Part shown: positions 7,273-14,236 of the stretch, in pieces
How the letters are laid out: each line of letters starts with the position of its first letter
How positions within the stretch are numbered: the stretch's first letter is position 1
From: Clostridiales bacterium
GTDB taxonomy: Bacteria > Bacillota > Clostridia > Oscillospirales > Oscillospiraceae
Assembly: GCA_009774055.1 (NCBI GenBank)
Contig: VSNB01000025.1
Location: 1-19,640, forward strand
Length of the DNA: 19,640 bases
Direction: 5' to 3'
Program-made: the position numbers and the translations under genes
The notes under the pieces: model-generated
What the model saw: the letters and a program-made list of their open reading frames with translations, nothing else
Databases searched by the model: none
Told to the model about the DNA's origin: nothing

Positions 7273-8606
7273 CCACCCCCATCGCGGACTTCGTCCGGGC
7301 CTACGCCGCCTCCGGCGGCGCGCGACTGCACATGCCGGGACACAAGGGAAGGTCCTTTTTGGGCTGCGAGGCCCTGGACATCACGGAGGTCGCCGGCGCG
7401 GACTCCCTCTACGAGGCATCCGGCATCATCGCGGAGAGCGAGGAAAACGCCGCCGCCCTCTTCGGCGCCGCCCGGACCTTTTATTCCACCGAGGGTTCCT
7501 CCCAGTGCATCCGGGCCATGCTGGCCCTGGCGGCGTGGAACGTGCCTGCCGGCAGCCGTCCGACGATTCTGGCGGCGAGGAACATCCACAAGGCGTTTCT
7601 GTATGCCGCCGCCCTGCTGGATCTGGACGTAGCCTGGCTGTGGCCGGAGGAGGATTCGCCCTCCCTGTGCGCCTGCCCTGTCACGCCGGAGGGGCTGGAG
7701 GCGGCTCTGGACAAGCTTGCCGCGCCTCCGGCGGCGGTGTACGTCACCAGTCCGGACTACCTGGGCGGGCAGAGCGATGTCGCCGCCCTGGCGGAGGTTT
7801 CCCACCGGCACGGCGTCCCCCTTCTGGCGGACAACGCCCACGGGGCGTACCTGCGCTTTCTCTCGCCCTCCCGGCACCCCATGGACCTGGGCGCGGACCT
7901 CTGCTGTGACAGCGCCCACAAGACCCTGCCCGTCCTCACCGGCGGGGCGTACCTCCACGTGGGCCGCGCCGCGCCGGAGCCATTTCGGGAAAACGCCCGG
8001 CGGGCTCTGGCCCTCTTCGGCTCTACCAGCCCGTCCTATCTGACGCTGCAGTCCCTGGATCTGTGCAACCGCCTCCTGGCGGAGGACTACCCCCGCCGGC
8101 TGGCGGAAACGGTCCGGCGTCTGGCGGATGTCCGAAGCCGTCTCCGCCAAAACCGCTGGGCCGTCTGGGACACGGAACCGCTGAAGGTGACCGTCGACTG
8201 CGCCGCCTCCGGCTGGGAGGGCCCCGCCCTGGCCCAAAGGCTGCGGGAGGGGGGCGTGGAGTGCGAATACTGCGACCGGGACGATCTGGTCCTGATGGGC
8301 GCGCCGGAAAATCCGGAAGGGGACTTCCGCCGGCTTCTGGACTGTCTGGGGGAAAACAGGCGGACGCCCCGCGCCCGCATCCCCCTGCCTGCCCCACGGA
8401 GCGAGAGGGCCTGCTCCATCCGGGAAGCCATGTTCCGCCCCCACGAGACGGTGCGGGCGGAGGAAGCTCTGGGCCGCATCTGCGGTACGCCCGCGGTGGG
8501 CTGTCCCCCGGCCATCCCTATTGCTGCCGCAGGGGAGCGGATCGGCGGAGAGGCCATAGAATTGTTTGTCCGTTACGGCGCAGAATATGTAGACGTACTG
8601 CGCTGA
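7269..8606 (+). CDS. PLP-dependent Orn/Lys/Arg decarboxylase-type protein
   Basis: Fold-type I PLP enzyme of the group containing bacterial Lys/Orn/Arg decarboxylases (Bacillus SpeA/YaaO type), which make polyamine precursors. The N-terminus HMPGHKGR (21-28) is typical of the group. The cofactor site is visible as DNAHGAYL (188-195) and SAHKTLPVLTGGAYLH (215-230), with the Schiff-base lysine at 218. At 445 residues it is somewhat short for the family but keeps the C-terminal segment (SIREAMFRPHETV, near residue 380). The ATG overlaps the maturase stop by ATGA and has only a weak ribosome binding site, so translation is probably coupled to the maturase. Substrate cannot be read from sequence. 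Tight coupling to a RiPP maturase is noteworthy but may only be an operon accident. Confidence 0.88.
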   Translation: MTTPIADFVRAYAASGGARLHMPGHKGRSFLGCEALDITEVAGADSLYEASGIIAESEENAAALFGAARTFYSTEGSSQCIRAMLALAAWNVPAGSRPTILAARNIHKAFLYAAALLDLDVAWLWPEEDSPSLCACPVTPEGLEAALDKLAAPPAAVYVTSPDYLGGQSDVAALAEVSHRHGVPLLADNAHGAYLRFLSPSRHPMDLGADLCCDSAHKTLPVLTGGAYLHVGRAAPEPFRENARRALALFGSTSPSYLTLQSLDLCNRLLAEDYPRRLAETVRRLADVRSRLRQNRWAVWDTEPLKVTVDCAASGWEGPALAQRLREGGVECEYCDRDDLVLMGAPENPEGDFRRLLDCLGENRRTPRARIPLPAPRSERACSIREAMFRPHETVRAEEALGRICGTPAVGCPPAIPIAAAGERIGGEAIELFVRYGAEYVDVLR

Positions 8607-8633
8607 ACACATACGCACGATACAGCGAAATAA

Positions 8634-8649
8634 GCCCGGAAAACCGGGC
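8634..8649 (+). repeat. Small intergenic hairpin
   Basis: GCCCGG / CCGGGC around AAAA, in the 66-base gap before the peptidase gene. There is no U-tract, so it is not a convincing terminator. It may be a mild attenuator or processing stem. Confidence 0.35.
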
Positions 8650-8672
8650 CTGATGGGAAAGGAGACTTCCAT

Positions 8673-11588
8673 ATGAAACCAAACGAGATCATCCACGGCT
8701 TCACGGTCCAGTCCGTCCGTCCTCTGCCGGAGCTGGAGGCCCGGATCTGCCAGCTGGAGCACCAGAAGAGCGGCGCCCGGCTGGTGTGGCTGGACCGGAA
8801 GGAGGAGAACAAGACCTTCGCCATCGCCTTCCGCACTCTGCCGGAGGACGACACGGGGGTGTTTCACATCCTGGAGCACTCGGTGCTGTGCGGCTCGGAC
8901 CGGTACCCCACCAAGGAGCCCTTCGTAGAGCTGATGAAGAGCTCTCTGCAGACCTTTATCAACGCCTTCACCTTCCCGGACAAGACCATGTACCCGGTGT
9001 GCAGCCGGAACGACAAGGATTTCGCCAACCTGGTGCGGGTCTACATGGACGCGGTGCTCCACCCCGCCATCTACCACAAGCCGGAGATCTTCCGCCAGGA
9101 GGGCTGGCACTACGAGCTGAAGCCGGGCCAGGCTGAGCCCACCTACAAGGGTGTGGTGTTCAATGAGATGAAGGGGGCCTACGCTGACAAGGACAGCCGG
9201 ATGTACCTGGAGATAGAGCGCCAGCTGTACCCGGACACCGCCTACCGCTTTGAGTCCGGCGGGCACCCCGCCCACATCCCGGAGCTGACCTATGAGCGGT
9301 TCCTGGATGCCCATCGGCGGTTCTACGCCCCCTCCAACTCCTATATCTACCTGGACGGCCGGATGGACATCGACGCGGTCCTCGCCATTCTGGACGGCGA
9401 GTATCTCCAGGACTTCACCCGCCGGGACGACCAGCCCCAGTTTGTCCTCCAGGCCCCGGTGAAGAGCGGGCTGGTCCGCTCCCGTTATGAGATTTCCCCG
9501 GAGGAGCCGGCGGAGAACAAGGCCCAGCTGGGCTGGGGTTTCGTCTACGGCACCTACGAAGACCGGGAGGAGGTCATGGGCGTCGAGGTCCTGGCGGACG
9601 CCCTCTGCGGCGGCAGCGAGGCCCCGCTGAAACGGCGGCTGGTGTCCCAGGGGCTGGCCCAGGACGTACGGGTCTACAGCGGCCTGGGCGGCTCGTCCGT
9701 ACAGAATGAGGCGGGCATCCAGGTCACCAACCTGTCGGAGGACCGGGTGGACGAGGTGGAGGCCGCCATCCGGGAGGAGCTGGAGCGGCTGGTCCGGGAG
9801 GGGCTGGACCACGAGCAGCTCTCGGCTACCCTGGCCAACCTGGAATTCCAGTATCGGGAGCGGGACTATGGCCGGATGCCCCAGGGCCTGGGAATCGGGC
9901 TGAGCGTCATGACCAGCTGGCTCTACGGCGGCGACCCCGCCGCCAACCTGGAGGTGGGCCCACTCTTCACCTCTTTGAACAAAAAGCTGGAGGAGGGCTG
10001 GTTCGAGAGCCTGTTGGAGCGGGTGGTACTCAAAAACGACCACTTCTGCCGGGTGCTGCTGACGCCCTCCGCCACCCTGGGCGAGGAGGAGCGGGCCGAG
10101 GAGGCCGCCCGCCTGCAGGCCGCCAGGGACAGCTGGACCGAGTCCGAGGAGGCCGAGCTCCGCGCCCAACAGGAGGCCCTGGACGCCTGGCAGAACGCCG
10201 AGGATACTCCGGAGGCCCTGGCGAAGCTCCCCGTGCTGCGCATCAGCGATATCCCCGCAAAGCCCGAGGAGCTGCCGCTGGAGGAGGGCAGGCTGGGGGA
10301 TACGCCTCTGCTGCGCCATGCCGCCGCCACTGGCGGGATCGGATACGTGAACCTTTATTTCGATGCCAACGACCTGACGGCGGAGCAGCTGTCCTGCGCG
10401 TCCCTGCTGGGGGTCCTGCTGGCCGAGCTGGAGACGGAGGGCCATACCGGGGCCCAGCTGCAAAAGCTCCAGAGGTCCCTCATGGGACAGATCACGGCAT
10501 CAGTGGAGCCCTACGGCCAGCCCAACCTGCCGGATACCTGCCGGACCTTCTTCTGCCTGAGCTTCAGCGCCCTGGAGGCGAAGCTGGAGCAGGCAACGGA
10601 CCTGGCGGCGGAAATCCTGACCCGGACGAAATTTGACAATCAGCAGCGCCTCCGGGAGCTGCTGCGCCAGACCGCCATCCGCACGGAGGAGAGCGTCTCC
10701 GCCGCCGGCAACCAGTACGCCGCCAACCGGGTATCTGCCGGACTGACCGCCGTAGGCGCGGTGAAGGAGTATGCCGCCGGAATTTCCTATTGCCAGTGGC
10801 TGAAGGATACCGAGAAGCATTTCGAGGACCGGGGGGAGGACCTGTCCGCCGCTCTGCGCGCCCTCTGCGAGAAGCTGTTCACCTCCGGCCGGCTTACGGT
10901 CAGCGTCACCGGCGCGGAGGACGCGGCCTGCGCGGCTCTGGAGAAGACGCTGCTGGCAAGACTGCCCCGGACGGACCGTCAGGAGCGTCCCTGCGCGGTC
11001 AGAGCCTGGGGCGTCCGGAAGGAGGGCGTCATCGTTCCCACCGATGTGTCCTACGCTGCCCTGGGCGGCAGCCTGTTGGAGCAAGGCGCGTCCTACAGCG
11101 GCAAGGTTCTGGTGGCCGGCAAGGCCGCCGGCCTGGCGTATCTGTGGAACGCGGTACGGGTCCAGGGCGGCGCCTACGGCGTGGGTGTGCGGCCCGAGGC
11201 CAGCGGAGCGGTGTGCTTCTGGTCCTTCCGGGACCCCAGCGCTGTCAGGAGCCTGGGCTGCTACCGACAGACGGCGGATTTCCTCCGCCAGTTCGCCGCC
11301 GGACAGCCGGACCTCACCGGCCTGATCGTGGGCACGGTGGCGGATTTCTCCCCCCTGCTGACGCCCAGCAAGAAGGGAAAGACCGCCGACGCCTTCTACT
11401 GGTCCGGCGTGAGCTACGCGGACCGCTGCGAGCGTCAGGAGGAGATCCTGACCGCCACAGCGGAGGACCTGGCCGCTTTGGCGGAGCCGGTGCAGCGCCT
11501 GGCGGAGGCTGGAGGTGTCTGCGTCATCGGTTCCCGGCAGCTGGTGGAGGCCTGCGGCGGGGAGCTGGAGAGCATCATGACGCTGTAA
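8673..11588 (+). CDS. M16C zinc metallopeptidase (presequence-protease/insulinase family)
   Basis: Large single-chain oligopeptidase, 971 residues, the usual length of M16C proteins such as PreP and bacterial homologues. The inverted zinc motif HILEH is seen at 65-69 (ligands His65 and His69, catalytic Glu68), followed by SVLCGSDRYPTKEPF and then NEMKGAY, with Glu165 as the third ligand. The C-terminal half carries RVQGGAYG (829-836), the Arg/Tyr-type element that contacts substrate in the family. The two halves form a closed chamber that degrades small unfolded peptides, and no signal peptide is evident, so it should be cytosolic. AAAGGAG at 8658-8664 supports the ATG. It follows the SCIFF group on the same strand 66 bases after the decarboxylase, so it is a candidate for leader removal or peptide turnover, by position only. 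Confidence 0.95.
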   Translation: MKPNEIIHGFTVQSVRPLPELEARICQLEHQKSGARLVWLDRKEENKTFAIAFRTLPEDDTGVFHILEHSVLCGSDRYPTKEPFVELMKSSLQTFINAFTFPDKTMYPVCSRNDKDFANLVRVYMDAVLHPAIYHKPEIFRQEGWHYELKPGQAEPTYKGVVFNEMKGAYADKDSRMYLEIERQLYPDTAYRFESGGHPAHIPELTYERFLDAHRRFYAPSNSYIYLDGRMDIDAVLAILDGEYLQDFTRRDDQPQFVLQAPVKSGLVRSRYEISPEEPAENKAQLGWGFVYGTYEDREEVMGVEVLADALCGGSEAPLKRRLVSQGLAQDVRVYSGLGGSSVQNEAGIQVTNLSEDRVDEVEAAIREELERLVREGLDHEQLSATLANLEFQYRERDYGRMPQGLGIGLSVMTSWLYGGDPAANLEVGPLFTSLNKKLEEGWFESLLERVVLKNDHFCRVLLTPSATLGEEERAEEAARLQAARDSWTESEEAELRAQQEALDAWQNAEDTPEALAKLPVLRISDIPAKPEELPLEEGRLGDTPLLRHAAATGGIGYVNLYFDANDLTAEQLSCASLLGVLLAELETEGHTGAQLQKLQRSLMGQITASVEPYGQPNLPDTCRTFFCLSFSALEAKLEQATDLAAEILTRTKFDNQQRLRELLRQTAIRTEESVSAAGNQYAANRVSAGLTAVGAVKEYAAGISYCQWLKDTEKHFEDRGEDLSAALRALCEKLFTSGRLTVSVTGAEDAACAALEKTLLARLPRTDRQERPCAVRAWGVRKEGVIVPTDVSYAALGGSLLEQGASYSGKVLVAGKAAGLAYLWNAVRVQGGAYGVGVRPEASGAVCFWSFRDPSAVRSLGCYRQTADFLRQFAAGQPDLTGLIVGTVADFSPLLTPSKKGKTADAFYWSGVSYADRCERQEEILTATAEDLAALAEPVQRLAEAGGVCVIGSRQLVEACGGELESIMTL

Positions 11589-11607
11589 GCGGGGTGCGCT
11601 GGAAAGG

Positions 11608-14166
11608 ATGTTTCGCAAATTTACCGCAATTGACCTGGAGCCGGAGCTGGGAGGCCGGACCCTGGCCCTCTCTCACGCAGGGTTCGATGTGACGGCGGTG
11701 ACGGCGGCGGACGGCTTGCGAACGGCAATATTTTACCGGACCGCCTTCCCGCAGGTCCCGCTGCTAGAGACAGACGAGACGGACTATCTTCCCCCGGCGG
11801 ACCTCCTTGCTGGCAGGATGGCCCCTGCTGTCTCGATGGCGGGGAAGAGGGCTGTGTATGCGGAGAAACTTCCTCTGCTGTTTTCTGCGCTGCACCGGAT
11901 CATGCCGAAGGCGTTTTTGATTCAGACCTCGGCGGCATTCCTGCAGAAGATGCCGGCGGAGCTGTTTGAGCACAAGATCCGGGGTTCGTATTCGATCAGC
12001 TACCGCGTATGTGATGGCATCGACTTTTCCGGTTTTCCGGTAAAAAGCGTGCAGGCGTATATTGTTGGCTTGCGCTGGGATGTTGCGCAAAAGACGTTCC
12101 AATTCCCGCACCCTGAACAAATGAAAACGGTGCGGCTGCCGTTTTTGGAGCGCGCGGACCAGGTGGACCCCTGGTACCGCCAGCTGCCCGCCCGGTTCAC
12201 GCCCATTGGAAACGCTCTGGAGCATCCGTATTTCTATGCGGATTATACCGGAAAGGTGAGGGGGACCGACCTGCTCTACCTGGGGCGTCCTCAGGACTGT
12301 TATCTCAGGGACGAGCTCGGCATCCGCCGCCTGACCCATGCCGAGCTGGCCCTTTTGAAGGGCTATCCGGAATCCTGGCATTCTGCTTTCAGCGGCTGGA
12401 GCAGCCGGCAGCAGATGTACCAGCTGCTCCAGAGCGCGCCGGATCTGTATATCCTGCGCCCAATTGTGCAGGAGCTGTATCGGACGCTGGACGATGTGGA
12501 GAGCCAAACCGTCCTGGTGGAGATGGAGCCTCCTCCTCCGCTGCCCATTATCGCCTCTGCGGAGGTAACGGTCGAAGCCGAACTGACGGTCCGCAAGCCC
12601 GTACCCAAAGCAAAAGCCAAGCGGGCAAAAGACCAAAGGGCAAAAGACAAGGCGGAGGGGTCTTTGCTCCAGCCGCGGATCAGGATCACCAACCTCCGGA
12701 TCGACCGGCTGAAGGGACTGAAGGATGTGGACATTCCCATCCAAAGGGGCCTGACGGCCATCATGGGCGTCAACGGCGCGGGCAAATCCACGGTGCTCCA
12801 TGCGTTGGCCTGCATGTTCTCCCCGCCGGTGGAGGCCGGGAAGGATAGCGGCAAGGGGGAGAACTATAAATTCCCATTTTTCTTCACCCCCAACCCCGAT
12901 GCCAGCTGGCAGGGCAGCCGCTGCCGTCTGACGTACTTCGATGAGAACACCCAGTCGGAAACCACCAGGACCTATGAAAAGATCCATGATCGCTGGATGC
13001 CTCACTACGATTCCCGGCCCAAGCGGCACGTATTTTACCTGGGGATCTCCTCCGGCCTGCCGGAGATCGAACGGGAGCATCAGACTTCCTACATCGACTA
13101 CGCCACGGAGGAGTTCAGCGACAAGCTGTCCGGCCGGATTATCTCGGCGGCCTCGGAGATCATGCAGAAGGACTACCAGAGCCTGACCAGCCACAGGACC
13201 CATCGGAAGGAGCTCATCGGCGTACATACCGCCTCGGGCATCACCTACTCCTCCTTGAGCATGGGTGCGGGAGAGCAGCGTCTCGTCAAAATATTGACCA
13301 CTGTTTTCCACGCGGAGCCCTACTCGCTGATTCTGATTGACGAGATCGACCTGCTGCTCCACTGCAACGCCCGCAAGCGGCTGATCCGAAAGCTCTCCGA
13401 GCTTGCCGAACGGAAGAACCTTCAAATCGTTTTTACCACCCATTCCCAGGAGATCGGCGAGCTCGCGGCGTATACGGGCATCCGATATCTGTACCATACC
13501 CGGGAAAAAACCCTGGTTTACGATCATATCACACCGGATATCGTCTATGATCTGAGCCGGGAGCTGGACAAGCCGCTGATGATATACGTGGAGGACGACG
13601 TAGCCCAGGCGGCAGTCTCCTGCGCGGTGAGGAGCCTGGGGCTGTCCCGGTGTGTGGAGGTCCGAAATATCGGTTCCATCGAAAACGCGTTCACCCTGGC
13701 CGCCGGTCTGGTCCTGGATGATGCGCCCCTGGATCAACGCCTGATTGTGCTTGACGGAGACAGGTACCGTACGGAAGAGGAGCGTCTGCGGCAGATCGAG
13801 CGGCGGCTTTCCGGTACGGAGGCGGGCCATGAGGACAGGGTGCGCCGCGCAGCCTCGGTCATCCGGCAGTTTACCCTGCCGGAGAACACGCCGCCGGAAA
13901 AATTTCTCCACTCCTTGCTGTCGACCCTGGACGGCGCTCACGAGCTGAGCATCTGCGCCAGGGGAATCCGGGTTCCGACGGACTCCCACGGCTGGCTGGA
14001 TGAAATCGTCAGGCGGATGGGACAGGACCGCTATATTACGCTTCACGAGATCATGGAGCGGGCTTCCGACCACACCGGCTGGGGCCCCTATGTGGAGGAA
14101 ATCCGCAGCTGGTTGCTGGAACGCGCTTCTGCATTGAACCTAAAACCGATAGAGCCTTGCGGATAA
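11608..14166 (+). CDS. Fusion of a degenerate C5-DNA-methyltransferase-like domain, ABC/OLD-type ATPase and TOPRIM-like region
   Basis: An 852-residue protein of three parts. Residues 1-295 align without strain to a C5-cytosine methyltransferase, but each active-site motif is altered. IDLEPELGG (8-16) replaces IDLFAGIGG. DLLAGRMAPAVSMAGKR (65-81) has no catalytic Pro-Cys. LIQTSAAFL (104-112) replaces the ENV motif. FPVKSVQAYIVGLR (143-156) lacks the Gln-x-Arg-x-Arg residues. RRLTHAELALLKGYPESW (240-257) is intact. Residues 305-350 are a Pro- then Lys/Ala-rich linker. The ATPase has Walker A GVNGAGKST (387-395), signature SMGAGEQ (551-557), Walker B LILIDEID (574-581) and the THS switch (611-613). 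The tail shows YVEDD (660-664) and VLDGDRY (714-720), resembling TOPRIM acidic residues of OLD/Gabija/PARIS-type nucleases. The start lies 19 bases after the peptidase stop; GGAAAGG abuts the ATG, so initiation may be weak. I infer defence or genome surveillance; no exact family is recognised. Confidence 0.85.
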   Translation: MFRKFTAIDLEPELGGRTLALSHAGFDVTAVTAADGLRTAIFYRTAFPQVPLLETDETDYLPPADLLAGRMAPAVSMAGKRAVYAEKLPLLFSALHRIMPKAFLIQTSAAFLQKMPAELFEHKIRGSYSISYRVCDGIDFSGFPVKSVQAYIVGLRWDVAQKTFQFPHPEQMKTVRLPFLERADQVDPWYRQLPARFTPIGNALEHPYFYADYTGKVRGTDLLYLGRPQDCYLRDELGIRRLTHAELALLKGYPESWHSAFSGWSSRQQMYQLLQSAPDLYILRPIVQELYRTLDDVESQTVLVEMEPPPPLPIIASAEVTVEAELTVRKPVPKAKAKRAKDQRAKDKAEGSLLQPRIRITNLRIDRLKGLKDVDIPIQRGLTAIMGVNGAGKSTVLHALACMFSPPVEAGKDSGKGENYKFPFFFTPNPDASWQGSRCRLTYFDENTQSETTRTYEKIHDRWMPHYDSRPKRHVFYLGISSGLPEIEREHQTSYIDYATEEFSDKLSGRIISAASEIMQKDYQSLTSHRTHRKELIGVHTASGITYSSLSMGAGEQRLVKILTTVFHAEPYSLILIDEIDLLLHCNARKRLIRKLSELAERKNLQIVFTTHSQEIGELAAYTGIRYLYHTREKTLVYDHITPDIVYDLSRELDKPLMIYVEDDVAQAAVSCAVRSLGLSRCVEVRNIGSIENAFTLAAGLVLDDAPLDQRLIVLDGDRYRTEEERLRQIERRLSGTEAGHEDRVRRAASVIRQFTLPENTPPEKFLHSLLSTLDGAHELSICARGIRVPTDSHGWLDEIVRRMGQDRYITLHEIMERASDHTGWGPYVEEIRSWLLERASALNLKPIEPCG

Positions 14167-14175
14167 AAAGATAAA

Positions 14176-14212
14176 GAGGCAGGCCGGGGACTCAAAATCC
14201 CCGGCCTGCCTC
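14176..14212 (-). terminator. Terminator between convergent genes
   Basis: A perfect 15-bp GC-rich stem (GAGGCAGGCCGGGGA and its complement, 14176-14190 and 14198-14212) with loop CTCAAAA. On the minus strand the stem is followed by TTTATCTTTTT, a good U-tract, so it terminates the SLH-protein gene. On the plus strand it is followed by AAACTATC, so termination of the fusion gene there would be weaker. Confidence 0.85.
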
Positions 14213-14236
14213 AAACTATCTGTACAGCACCGTCCG

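Noticed and set aside
7197..10463. A 1088-codon open frame on the minus strand, and similar long antisense frames at 286-1428, 1425-2783, 3416-4771 and 11764-14073
   Set aside because: They lie opposite well-recognised genes, translate to low-information Gly/Ala/Val/His/Arg/Leu-rich sequences with no motifs, and are the expected shadow of GC-rich third codon positions.
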